18,498 nt of DNA from an uncultured Paraglaciecola sp. (GTDB taxonomy: Bacteria > Pseudomonadota > Gammaproteobacteria > Enterobacterales > Alteromonadaceae): assembly GCA_905479025.1 (NCBI GenBank), contig CAJQKX010000571.1:1-18498 (forward strand), given 5' to 3'. Under the pieces are notes generated by a model. It had not been told where the DNA came from, did not search any database, and saw nothing but the letters and a program-made list of their open reading frames with translations. The translations under genes were made by a program, and so were the position numbers. Below are positions 7,885 to 15,514 of this stretch, piece by piece. Every line of letters begins with the position of its first letter. The stretch's first letter is position 1.

Positions 7885-7912
7885 AAGCCAGCTCTTGTAG
7901 CTGGCTTTTTTT
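7885..7912 (+). terminator. Rho-independent terminator after pit
   Basis: A perfect 9-base stem, AAGCCAGCT (7885-7893) and AGCTGGCTT (7899-7907), closes a 5-base loop and runs into a T tract ending at 7912. It ends the DUF47-pit transcript and isolates the porin from it. Confidence 0.9.
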
Positions 7913-8056
7913 ATGCTCAACATTTAATTTTTATAATCAATTTCAATGAGTTAATCAATACCCGTTTGCAAACTGTGTATTGCTAAAATATCGTCACCCT
8001 GTTTTTTATAGAAATGCCGTGAAGGTTTTGTGTCCAATTAAATGCTTATATTCATC
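7913..8056. other. Non-coding stretch between the pit terminator and the porin control region
   Basis: No gene or clear structure is visible apart from a short palindrome GTTTGCAAAC near 7965. The stretch is AT-rich and leads into the PhoB-like arrays. Confidence 0.3.
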
Positions 8057-8137
8057 TTGTCATAAATCATTCATTAAAGTTTCATACAAAAAATATAAAA
8101 GTGTCACATTGTCATAAAAATGCAATAAAACTGTCAT
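8057..8137 (+). promoter_or_regulatory. Two adjoining PhoB-type half-site arrays before the porin
   Basis: The first array has five positions at an 11-base step: TTGTCAT (8057), CATTCAT (8068), GTTTCAT (8079), the poor AAAATAT (8090) and GTGTCAC (8101). A second array, shifted to an 8-base offset, has TTGTCAT (8109), the weak ATGCAAT (8120) and an exact CTGTCAT (8131). Possible -10 hexamers are TAAGGT (8137-8142, 10 bases after the 8109/8120 box, 3 of 6) and TAAAAT (8153-8158, 5 of 6). Either would start transcription downstream of the ATG at 8143, which supports a later porin start. The layout predicts strong induction under phosphate limitation. Confidence 0.75.
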
Positions 8138-8193
8138 AAGGTATGCACCCAATAAAATGGTCATTAACTACAATGTTTAATTTTGGAAAAACT

Positions 8194-9246
8194 ATGATAA
8201 TGCGTAATTCTTTTATTTTATGTGCACTCTTCTTTATACCTAACTTTCTGTTTGCGGGAGTTGTGTCAACAGATGGAAATGATTTAACTGTTAATCTCAA
8301 TGGCCCTATCAAGATTAAAACATCTGATGGAGATTACTCTGTTAAATTGGGTGGTCGTTTAATGTGGGATTACAATTATGCCGAACTTAACGGTGTTGCT
8401 GATGAAGATGATTTTAGCCTTCGTCGAGCACGCTTATACTTGTCAGGAAACGTAAAGGATTGGTCGTATAAAGTTCAATTTAACATCGGTAATAACAATG
8501 GCGGAACTCCAGAAGATCTTTATATTAGATACAACGGTTGGGGTAAAAAAGCAGTTTTGACAGTAGGTAAACAAAAAGAACCATTTGGTTTGGAATCTCT
8601 AGGATCTTCAAAAGATATTAGCTACCTTGAACGTTCTGCTATTACCGAGGCGTATGCTCCTGGCAGAAGCGCGGGTATTCAATTCAGTGGGCAACAAGGT
8701 GATGTCACCTACGCTGTTGGCATATTCGAAGATGATAGTGCTGGTGATAGAGCCGCCGTGACCGGTCGAGTGACATACAGTCCAATAAAATCCTCTGACG
8801 AAGTTCTCCATTTAGGTTTAGCTTATAGTAATCGTGCTGCTGATGTGAATATGTCTGGTGTTGAATTAGCCTATTCGAAAGGGTCTTACCATCTTCAAAC
8901 TGAATATGTCACTTCGGACAAGCTAGGTGTCAGTTCAGATGGTTTGTATGTGCAAGCTGGGTGGATAATTACAGGGGAAACACGTCCATATAAAAGCGGT
9001 GTGTTTAAACGTGTTAAGCCCGGAAGTTCGTCAGGAGCATGGGAAGTGGTTGTACGATATGAAGATGGAGATGGCGCTTATTCAGACGAAGAACTGGGTA
9101 ATACTGATGCGACATCTTTTGGCATAGGCCTTAATTATTACATCAACAATATTATTCGTGTTGGTGCAACCTATACCGATGCTAAAGACAATCTAAGTTA
9201 TGATACAGGGAGTGAATTTCGTGCCCGTTTACAAATCGCGTTATAA
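8194..9246 (+). CDS. Phosphate-selective porin of the OprO/OprP family
   Basis: This outer-membrane beta-barrel lets phosphate or polyphosphate pass into the periplasm. The mature protein (about 329 residues after a signal peptide ending NFLFA) shows family landmarks: SVKLGGRLMWDYN at the first strands, DFSLRRARLYLSG, GKQKEPFGLE, and the late segment WIITGETRPYKSGVF, typical of OprP-like porins. The C-terminus ends in an alternating strand, FRARLQIAL. It is shorter than Pseudomonas OprP (about 410 mature). The reading frame is open from an ATG at 8143, but that lies upstream of the likely transcription start; the ATG at 8194 follows TTTTGGAAAA and begins a normal signal peptide (350 residues). 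A second ATG at 8200 is equally close. Pho-box arrays lie directly upstream. Confidence 0.9.
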   Translation: MIMRNSFILCALFFIPNFLFAGVVSTDGNDLTVNLNGPIKIKTSDGDYSVKLGGRLMWDYNYAELNGVADEDDFSLRRARLYLSGNVKDWSYKVQFNIGNNNGGTPEDLYIRYNGWGKKAVLTVGKQKEPFGLESLGSSKDISYLERSAITEAYAPGRSAGIQFSGQQGDVTYAVGIFEDDSAGDRAAVTGRVTYSPIKSSDEVLHLGLAYSNRAADVNMSGVELAYSKGSYHLQTEYVTSDKLGVSSDGLYVQAGWIITGETRPYKSGVFKRVKPGSSSGAWEVVVRYEDGDGAYSDEELGNTDATSFGIGLNYYINNIIRVGATYTDAKDNLSYDTGSEFRARLQIAL

Positions 9247-9288
9247 ATTGCTTTGATACAAAATAAGTATTATTTCTCCCTATTTAAC

Positions 9289-9369
9289 AATGGCAGGTGT
9301 TCTGCCATTCACTCAATTTCTTAGTTTATACCGTAACTCAATCAATGGGCTTTAGGATAATGGCCCATT
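9289..9369 (+). other. Two hairpins in the porin-lipoprotein gap
   Basis: The first is AATGGCAG (9289-9296) with CTGCCATT (9302-9309), a perfect 8-base stem with a 5-base loop. The second is AATGGGC (9344-9350) with GCCCATT (9363-9369), a 7-base stem with a 12-base loop, followed by AATTTTCC. Neither has a true T-run, so they may reduce rather than stop transcription from the porin, or protect the porin message. A T-rich tract (9419-9427) lies further on. Confidence 0.4.
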
Positions 9370-9445
9370 AATTTTCCATATTCCATCTTCGCTCAAAATA
9401 CGTTTTTAAAGCTGAAAGCTTTTTTTTAAAATATTTATATTAAAC

Positions 9446-9474
9446 TTTTGTGACATCTATCTGATGTAACAAAA
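9446..9474. repeat. Imperfect inverted repeat overlapping the lipoprotein PhoB box
   Basis: TTTTGTGACATC (9446-9457) and GATGTAACAAAA (9463-9474) are inverted copies with one mismatch, separated by TATCT. The arms have the size of a dimer binding site. The left arm carries ATGTCAC on the minus strand, itself a PhoB-like half-site, so the repeat may be two opposed half-sites or a site for another regulator. Confidence 0.45.
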
Positions 9475-9497
9475 ATGTCATGCTGCTTGGTTATTCT
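9464..9497 (+). promoter_or_regulatory. PhoB box and -10 before the lipoprotein
   Basis: ATGTAAC (9464-9470) and ATGTCAT (9475-9481) are separated by AAAA, giving the 7-4-7 Pho-box layout with 5 and 6 of 7 matches. TATTCT (9492-9497, 4 of 6) starts exactly 10 bases after the box, the spacing known from E. coli phoA. This would place the transcript start about 40 bases before the ATG at 9546. The upstream half also belongs to a 12-base inverted repeat (9446-9474). Confidence 0.6.
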
Positions 9498-9545
9498 TTT
9501 CGCGTTTTCTAATTCTTATAAAATAACTCGCATTTGGAGCACACA

Positions 9546-12350
9546 ATGGAAATTATGAATTTTTTTAAGGCTAGTGCAATTGCAGCCGCGTTAGTTTTGG
9601 CCGGTTGTGGCGGAGATATCAATATTAGCGAAGGCGCTATTGATAACAGCGTGACAGACAATAGTGTGACCAACAATACGAGTGGCGACGATGGCACTGA
9701 TGGAACGCCTGTTGTAAGCGATGACCGTCCAGGTGAAGCCAGTTCTTTTTTATCTTCACAGGTTTCTTCTGCTCTTGGTAAAACAGTCGAAGTGCGCTCA
9801 ATAACAGGCAGGCTTGTTGCAGCTGATGCAGACGCGAGTGGCAATATCACATTATCGAATGACACCGTCTGGGCGCTTGAAGGCGCAGTATTTGTTGGTA
9901 ATGATAATGCCGACTCAATTAATTTAGTGATTGAGCCAGGTACCATCATTTTTGGACGCAGTGGTAGTGATTATCTAGTGGTTAGCCGAGGTTCTGATAT
10001 CGAAGCAATAGGGACAGCAGCTGAGCCAATTATCATGACCTCTTACAACGATGTGTTAGGTGATGAAGTGCGTGCTGGTCAATGGGGTGGTGTGATTATC
10101 TTGGGTAACGCACCTTCTACCAAATGTCCACAAGATGGAACTGACTGTGCGTTGCAAGTTGAAGGTGTTCAAAGTGGTGCTGTATTTGGTGGAAGTGACA
10201 GCACAGACGATTCAGGCACGCTTAACTATGTTGTCATTAAATATGCTGGATTTGAAATTGCACCAGACAATGAACTTAATGGCATCACGTTTGGTGGTGT
10301 AGGTTCAGGTACTACGGTGGATTATGTGCAAGTACATGCCAATGCCGATGATGGTGTTGAATTTTTTGGTGGCTCCGTCAGTGCTAAACACTTAGTCCTC
10401 ACCGCTATTCAAGACGATTCTGTAGATTGGGATAATGGCTATAACGGTAAGTTACAGTATGTATATATTGAACATGCTGCAGATGGCTCTGATGCTAACC
10501 GTGGTATTGAAGGAGATGGCGATGGCGGTGATGGTTTAGACTTTTCGCTGCCGAAGCTTGCCAACATTACTATTGTAGGTAACGATTTTAATACAGACGA
10601 GACGGACTCAGAAGGGGTGTTACTGCGCGACCAAACGGGTGCTTATATTACCAATATGTTGATCACGGGTACTTCTGGTATGGGTGAGTGTTTAGAAATG
10701 GATACCGATGAGACTGTTCAAGGTAACCTTACTGATTCAGACATCACTATATCGAATTCAGTTATTGCCTGTGCTGAAGCTTTTAAAACGCCCGAAGGAA
10801 CGGTTGACCTTGAATCTTGGTTTACCACAAGTCAGTCAGGTAACCAACTTGTAGCTTATGCGGACCGCTCAAATATTGGTTTAAATATAGACGGCACTTT
10901 AACATCTCAAAGCACGCTACTGAATGCTGGTGGTGATCCTGCTGTGGTTGATGGTTTCTTTGATACCAATAATTTTGTAGGGGCTGTTGGCACGTCTGCT
11001 GATGACTGGCGTCAAGGTTGGGCATTTGGTTTTGGTGGTGGTGAAGTGGGGGTTGTAACGTCTGTTTCTGGTTGCCCTGCAGGTACTACTACTATAGCGA
11101 TGATCGATGGCGTAACCAATACCTGCCAAGTTTCAGGTCGTATTACATCAAACCTTACCCTTACACAAGGCAATCACTATGCACTTTCTGGTGCGGTGTT
11201 TGTTGGTGACGACAACGCTGACAGTGCTACCTTGAATGTTGAGCCTGGTGTGGTTGTGTACGGTAGTTCTGGTAATGATTATTTAGTGGTCAGCCGCGGC
11301 TCAAAAATAGAAGCCAATGGTACGGCATCAGCACCTATTACCTTCACTTCTAAGCATCATGTGTCTGGCGGTGTGATTGATGGTCTGGTTAACGGTGAAG
11401 CCGGTCAATGGGGTGGTTTAGTTATATTAGGCAATGGTAACTCCACTAAATGTCCACAAGATGGTTCCCAGTGCTCTTTACAAGTTGAAGGTGTTCAAGA
11501 AGGTGCTGTCTTTGGTGGCACAGACGATACCGACAACTCTGGCACGTTACGTTATGTTCGCGTCATGCACGGTGGTTTCGAAATTGCACCTGATAACGAA
11601 TTAAATGGTATTACATTTGGTGCTGTAGGATCTGGTACAACACTCGAATATTTGCAAGTGCATAAAAACGCTGACGATGGTGTGGAGTTCTTCGGTGGTG
11701 CTGTTAACGCTAAATATCTTGTTCTAACGGGTATTCAAGATGATTCTGTTGATTGGGATAACGGCTTTAAAGGTAATATGCAGTTTATCTTGGTTAAACA
11801 CGCTGATGATAATTCAGATGCAAACCGAGGTATTGAAGGGGATGGTGACGGCGGTGACGGTGCGGCTTTCTCAAACCCTACTGTGGCTAATATGACTATT
11901 ATTGGTAATACCTTTGATACCGCAGAATCTGACTCTGAAGGTGTGCTATTAAGAGACCAGACTAATGCTCAACTGTATAACTTTGTCGTAACCGGACCTG
12001 CCGGAATGGGCGAGTGTTTCGAAGCTGATTTGTCTGATGGCGATACCACCCTAGAAGCAAATATGGATGGCGCAAACGACCCGCAACTGGTCTTTGCTAG
12101 CTCTGTATTAGCTTGTGGTGAAAACATCAAAAACTCAGGTGGTTTTGACCAAGAAACTTGGTTCACAGCTCAATCAGGTACTTCTACTGCAGCTACTCAA
12201 AGCGCGGTACTCAGAGGGTTTTACACCATTGATACCACCGCACCTACTGATGTCACAACTTTAGGTACGTTCTTCTCTAGTGTTGATTTTATTGGTGCGG
12301 TTAAAGATGCTGATAATGACTGGACGGCGAACTGGACGGTTGGTCTTTAA
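9546..12350 (+). CDS. Large lipoprotein with two tandem beta-helix-like domains, receptor partner
   Basis: The 934-residue product has a lipoprotein signal peptide with lipobox LAGC (Cys21) and Gly at +2, compatible with the outer membrane, then a low-complexity Asn/Asp/Thr linker (about 25-65). Two copies of one domain follow, beginning near residues 88 and 531. Each has, in order, AVFVG.DNAD, DYLVVSRGS, QWGG, KCPQDG, LQVEGVQ, FEIAPDNELNGITFG, NADDGVEFFGG, IQDDSVDWDNG, NRGIEGDGDGGDG, SEGVLLRDQT and GMGEC. The short repeating strands suggest a right-handed beta-helix. Four cysteines are conserved in each copy and could form disulfides; the Asp/Gly-rich loops could bind calcium. The function is unknown. 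Its place between a porin and a TonB-dependent receptor suggests surface substrate capture. I chose the ATG at 9546 after TTGGAG; the upstream in-frame TTG at 9534 is that ribosome binding site. Confidence 0.88.
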   Translation: MEIMNFFKASAIAAALVLAGCGGDINISEGAIDNSVTDNSVTNNTSGDDGTDGTPVVSDDRPGEASSFLSSQVSSALGKTVEVRSITGRLVAADADASGNITLSNDTVWALEGAVFVGNDNADSINLVIEPGTIIFGRSGSDYLVVSRGSDIEAIGTAAEPIIMTSYNDVLGDEVRAGQWGGVIILGNAPSTKCPQDGTDCALQVEGVQSGAVFGGSDSTDDSGTLNYVVIKYAGFEIAPDNELNGITFGGVGSGTTVDYVQVHANADDGVEFFGGSVSAKHLVLTAIQDDSVDWDNGYNGKLQYVYIEHAADGSDANRGIEGDGDGGDGLDFSLPKLANITIVGNDFNTDETDSEGVLLRDQTGAYITNMLITGTSGMGECLEMDTDETVQGNLTDSDITISNSVIACAEAFKTPEGTVDLESWFTTSQSGNQLVAYADRSNIGLNIDGTLTSQSTLLNAGGDPAVVDGFFDTNNFVGAVGTSADDWRQGWAFGFGGGEVGVVTSVSGCPAGTTTIAMIDGVTNTCQVSGRITSNLTLTQGNHYALSGAVFVGDDNADSATLNVEPGVVVYGSSGNDYLVVSRGSKIEANGTASAPITFTSKHHVSGGVIDGLVNGEAGQWGGLVILGNGNSTKCPQDGSQCSLQVEGVQEGAVFGGTDDTDNSGTLRYVRVMHGGFEIAPDNELNGITFGAVGSGTTLEYLQVHKNADDGVEFFGGAVNAKYLVLTGIQDDSVDWDNGFKGNMQFILVKHADDNSDANRGIEGDGDGGDGAAFSNPTVANMTIIGNTFDTAESDSEGVLLRDQTNAQLYNFVVTGPAGMGECFEADLSDGDTTLEANMDGANDPQLVFASSVLACGENIKNSGGFDQETWFTAQSGTSTAATQSAVLRGFYTIDTTAPTDVTTLGTFFSSVDFIGAVKDADNDWTANWTVGL

Positions 12351-12402
12351 TAAGAATGTAGAGTGATTAATAGAAATCGCTAAGTTCAAAATAAGAAAAC
12401 AG

Positions 12403-12425
12403 GTGCGTTACTCAAGGTAGCGCAC
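12403..12425 (+). terminator. Hairpin between lipoprotein and receptor genes (weak terminator or processing site)
   Basis: GTGCGTTAC (12403-12411) pairs with GTAGCGCAC (12417-12425) over 9 bases with one G-T pair and a 5-base loop. The following bases TTGCGTTTC are not a T-run; a T-rich stretch comes only 18 bases later. Partial termination could set a higher level of the lipoprotein than of the receptor. No PhoB box or good promoter is visible between here and 12514. Confidence 0.4.
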
Positions 12426-12513
12426 TTGCGTTTCAAATGTTTATTTTTTAATGAATTGTTATCAATGTTCAGTTACATGGCTGCAAAAGTAGTTAGCAGC
12501 TAATGAGGTTAAA

Positions 12514-15186
12514 ATGAATAAGCCTGAAAATAGGTTCCGAGTCACACCACTTACTCTTGCCGTGCTTGCTTCGTTAACAATGTCGCAAGTCGTGATAGGA
12601 CAAGAAAGCCAAAAAAACCAAGAAAGTCAAAATGAAAACGATGTGCTTGATGAAGTTGTGACAACAGGAACACGCTTAAAAGGTACGGCTACGGCTGTTA
12701 TAGAGGAACGAAAAAATCAGGCATTTGTTGCCGATATATTAGGTGCCGAACAAATATCCAGAACAGGTGACAGTGATGCGGCATCAGCACTACGCCGTGT
12801 CACCGGTTTGACTTTGGTTGATGGTAAGTTTATTTACGTACGAGGCTTAGGTGAGAGATACTCTAGCACTCAGTTAAATGGTGCGGCAGTACCTAGTCCT
12901 GATCCTACCCGTAATGTTATTCCATTAGATTTGTTCCCTTCAGACATTATCGAAAGTTTATCTGTTCAAAAAGCGTTTTCACCCTCTATGCCTGCATCCT
13001 TTGGTGGTGGTAATGTGGATATACGTCTGAAAACTATTCCAGATAACTTTTTGTTTAATATGTCAGGTAATCTAGGTTATAACAGCGAAAACACTGCAGA
13101 TGCACTCTCTTATAATGGCGGCGGCCAAGATTGGTTAGGTCGGGATGATGGCACAAGAGCAGTACCTAACGCGATACAGACTCGTTGGGATAACAAACAA
13201 TTTTTAGATAATTTAGACCAAGACGTGGCTTTATCTTTATTAAGCGATGTGAATCGAGACTATGATCCTTTCTTGAAAAGTGTGGGCCCAGATGTTGGTT
13301 TTGGTTTTTCTCTGGGTAATAGTGTCGATGTTAACACTAACTGGCGCATCGGATTTTTATGGACAACCAGCTACGATAATGAAACCACGGTGTCTGAAGA
13401 ATATGAGTTAGAGCAGGCAGACCGTGTTGGAGATTCGATAAACATCGTGCGTTTCTTTGATGATATTTCCGTCACTGAAACGACTGTGAAATGGTCAAAC
13501 ATGCTTAATTTAGGTGTTGATTTTAATCGTAATCATCGTATCGATTATAGTTTGATTTTACTCAGCGATACTAGCGATGAGATCAGTGAACGTTTTGGTA
13601 ATACAGAAAACTTGAACCTTGCAGAAGGCTTGCGTATCCGCGACATTGATGTGGAATATGAAGAACGAAAAATGTATACCAACCAAATACGCGGTATGCA
13701 TACTTTCCCGTCACTTAACTTTGCAGGACTGGATTGGAAGTATTCATTAGGCCGCTCTCTTCGAGACGCCCCTGGAAATGTAGAAGCACGTTTTGTGTTA
13801 GCGGATGCGAATGAAGATGGGTCTTTCGATACACAAAATGAAAGTTCATTGAATAACTCGACCACTGCTGCTCGCTATACGTTTCAAAATCTACATGACC
13901 GCTTAGAAAACTATGGATATAACGTTACCTATCCAATTTCTATTAAAGATTGGGAAATAGAAATTAAAGTGGGCGGTGACTTTCTCACTAAAACACGTTC
14001 ATCACAAAGCCGTACATTTGATATTAATACCCGAGCATTTTCAGACAGTACGGATTTAGTGGGTAGTTCATTCTTTTCTATATTGAGTGATGAGGTATTG
14101 GCAGACCCAAGTCGTTTCAATACCACCGCTATTCTTCGTGATACCACTATTGCCGGTGATGACTATGTCGCAGCGCAAAAGGTCGATGCCTATTATCTGG
14201 AAGCGGATTTGTTTTACAAAGGAAAATGGCGTGTTAGCGGCGGTGCTAGATTTGAAGACTTTCGGCAAGTAGTGGCACCTTTTGATCCAAGAACCAATCA
14301 AATCGATTTACCAGATGATGCTGATCGAAGCCAACTAGCATTTCAGGAAGATGACTTTTATCCCGCGCTCGCTTTTACCTACATTAAAGATGACTCAATG
14401 CAGTTTAGAGCCAGTGTAGGCCAAACCGTTGTTCGACCTGATTTGCGTGAAGTGTCGTCATCAACCTTTATTGACCCTCTTACCGGTTTTCCTACTTCTG
14501 GTACACCAGGCATCGATACTACATCCATATTAAATTACGATTTAAGATGGGAATGGTACCGCGAAGCGGGTAATAACATTTCTATAGGTTTGTTTTATAA
14601 AGACATGGACGCGCCAATAGAATCGGTGCAATCACCCGCACAAGACGGTCCACCCCTCATCAAAATTGCGAATGCAGAAACGGGTGAGTTATACGGTATA
14701 GAATTTGAATTTCTGCAAGGCCTAGAATCCTTTGGTGATGGCCTTTGGGAGAATATATTTCTATCCGGTAACTTGACTATCAGTGATTCAGAAATAACTT
14801 TAGATCGTCAAAATATTGTGGATCAAACGGGCTTATCTGCAGCGGTGACAAACCTTACTCGTCGCTTAACTGGCCATTCTCAATATGTGGCCAATATGCA
14901 AGGGGGTTATGATTCAGACAACGGGGAGCATTCCTTATCTGTTGTCTACAACGTATTTGGTGAGCGAATTCTCATTCCGGGTATAGATGGATTTGATGAT
15001 AGTTATGAACAACCTTTCCACTCTTTGGACACGGTTTATAAATATTATCCGAATTTTAATACGACTGTGACCTTTAAGGTGCAAAACCTTTTAGGCGAAA
15101 ACAAAAAGTTAGCATTTGAAGAGGTACTGTTGCGTTCACAAACCCGTGGAACAAAAGTGAGTTTATCTTTGAAATACGACTTTTAG
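12514..15186 (+). CDS. TonB-dependent outer-membrane receptor
   Basis: This 890-residue protein is an active importer of the outer membrane, driven by TonB. It has a signal peptide (about 1-30), a TonB-box-like segment VLDEVVTT (44-51), and a plug domain (about 55-177) with YVRGLGERYSSTQLNGAAVP and ASFGGGNVDIRL. The remainder alternates beta-strand patterns of a 22-strand barrel and ends in SLSLKYDF, with the terminal Phe required for barrel assembly. No N-terminal carboxypeptidase-like or signalling extension is present. The substrate cannot be read from sequence. It follows the lipoprotein by 163 bases and precedes a TonB operon; the context predicts a phosphorus-containing ligand. The ATG at 12514 follows GAGGT at the right distance. 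Confidence 0.95.
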   Translation: MNKPENRFRVTPLTLAVLASLTMSQVVIGQESQKNQESQNENDVLDEVVTTGTRLKGTATAVIEERKNQAFVADILGAEQISRTGDSDAASALRRVTGLTLVDGKFIYVRGLGERYSSTQLNGAAVPSPDPTRNVIPLDLFPSDIIESLSVQKAFSPSMPASFGGGNVDIRLKTIPDNFLFNMSGNLGYNSENTADALSYNGGGQDWLGRDDGTRAVPNAIQTRWDNKQFLDNLDQDVALSLLSDVNRDYDPFLKSVGPDVGFGFSLGNSVDVNTNWRIGFLWTTSYDNETTVSEEYELEQADRVGDSINIVRFFDDISVTETTVKWSNMLNLGVDFNRNHRIDYSLILLSDTSDEISERFGNTENLNLAEGLRIRDIDVEYEERKMYTNQIRGMHTFPSLNFAGLDWKYSLGRSLRDAPGNVEARFVLADANEDGSFDTQNESSLNNSTTAARYTFQNLHDRLENYGYNVTYPISIKDWEIEIKVGGDFLTKTRSSQSRTFDINTRAFSDSTDLVGSSFFSILSDEVLADPSRFNTTAILRDTTIAGDDYVAAQKVDAYYLEADLFYKGKWRVSGGARFEDFRQVVAPFDPRTNQIDLPDDADRSQLAFQEDDFYPALAFTYIKDDSMQFRASVGQTVVRPDLREVSSSTFIDPLTGFPTSGTPGIDTTSILNYDLRWEWYREAGNNISIGLFYKDMDAPIESVQSPAQDGPPLIKIANAETGELYGIEFEFLQGLESFGDGLWENIFLSGNLTISDSEITLDRQNIVDQTGLSAAVTNLTRRLTGHSQYVANMQGGYDSDNGEHSLSVVYNVFGERILIPGIDGFDDSYEQPFHSLDTVYKYYPNFNTTVTFKVQNLLGENKKLAFEEVLLRSQTRGTKVSLSLKYDF

Positions 15187-15204
15187 GTTATTCATTTTTA
15201 TATT

Positions 15205-15229
15205 ATGGGGTCACTCCATGTGGCCCTAT
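15205..15229 (+). terminator. Terminator after the receptor gene
   Basis: ATGGGGTCAC (15205-15214) and GTGGCCCTAT (15220-15229) form a 10-base stem with two G-T pairs and a 5-base loop. It overlaps a T-rich stretch (10 of 14 bases are T at 15227-15240). It probably ends the lipoprotein-receptor transcript 19 bases after the stop. Confidence 0.6.
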
Positions 15230-15240
15230 TATTTATATTT

Positions 15241-15401
15241 AATGACCATACCATATTATTAATTTGTAAAAATTGTGGATAATTACTATCGGTATTAGGT
15301 TAGACACTTTTTTCTAAATACATCCTCAGCCCAACTAAAATGCGACATTCACTGCTCTTTATAAAAGACTAAACAAAAGACTCATTTTGTCACTATTGTC
15401 G
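15241..15401. other. Non-coding stretch upstream of the TonB-operon promoter
   Basis: No gene is visible. Near its right end TTGTCAC (15388-15394) and ATTGTCG (15395-15401 region) resemble extra PhoB half-sites, but they are out of phase with the main array. Confidence 0.3.
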
Positions 15402-15457
15402 CTGTCATTTTAGCGTCATTTATCTGTAATATTTCTGTCACATACACACCTTATCCT
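15402..15457 (+). promoter_or_regulatory. Four-unit PhoB array and promoter of the TonB operon
   Basis: Four heptamers at an exact 11-base step, CTGTCAT (15402), GCGTCAT (15413), CTGTAAT (15424) and CTGTCAC (15435), match the Pho half-site at 7, 5, 6 and 7 of 7 positions (counting C or T as allowed at the last). TATCCT (15452-15457) begins exactly 10 bases after the last unit, as in E. coli phoA, where the Pho box replaces the -35. The predicted transcript start near 15464 leaves a leader of about 50 bases before the DUF3450 gene. This is the clearest regulatory signal in the window. Confidence 0.85.
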
Positions 15458-15514
15458 CTGCGCAGTTCTTAAGTAACAGTAATTTTCTGTTATCCAATAT
15501 TTAGGGTTTGAGGT

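Noticed and set aside
8057..8137. CRISPR-like or iteron-like tandem repeats
   Set aside because: The 11-base units are short, degenerate and directly upstream of a porin, matching the PhoB half-site; there are no spacers and no replication gene.
8143..8193. In-frame upstream ATG at 8143 as the porin start
   Set aside because: It lies at or before the predicted transcript start, inside the promoter region, and would put 17 non-signal residues before a normal signal peptide; the ATG at 8194 has a ribosome binding site.
9534..9545. TTG at 9534 as the lipoprotein start
   Set aside because: These bases (TTGGAG) form the ribosome binding site for the ATG at 9546, and the lipoprotein signal peptide has normal length from there.
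9509..9949. Antisense open frame of 146 residues opposite the lipoprotein start
   Set aside because: It mirrors the Asp/Ser/Thr-rich codons of the lipoprotein, shows no recognisable domain or ribosome binding site, and covers the promoter.
9801..12350. Lipoprotein duplication as an assembly artefact
   Set aside because: The two copies differ widely at third codon positions and in length, so they are an old, genuine duplication.
12426..12513. A PhoB box before the receptor gene
   Set aside because: I looked for phased half-sites and found none with acceptable matches; the receptor is more likely read from the lipoprotein promoter.
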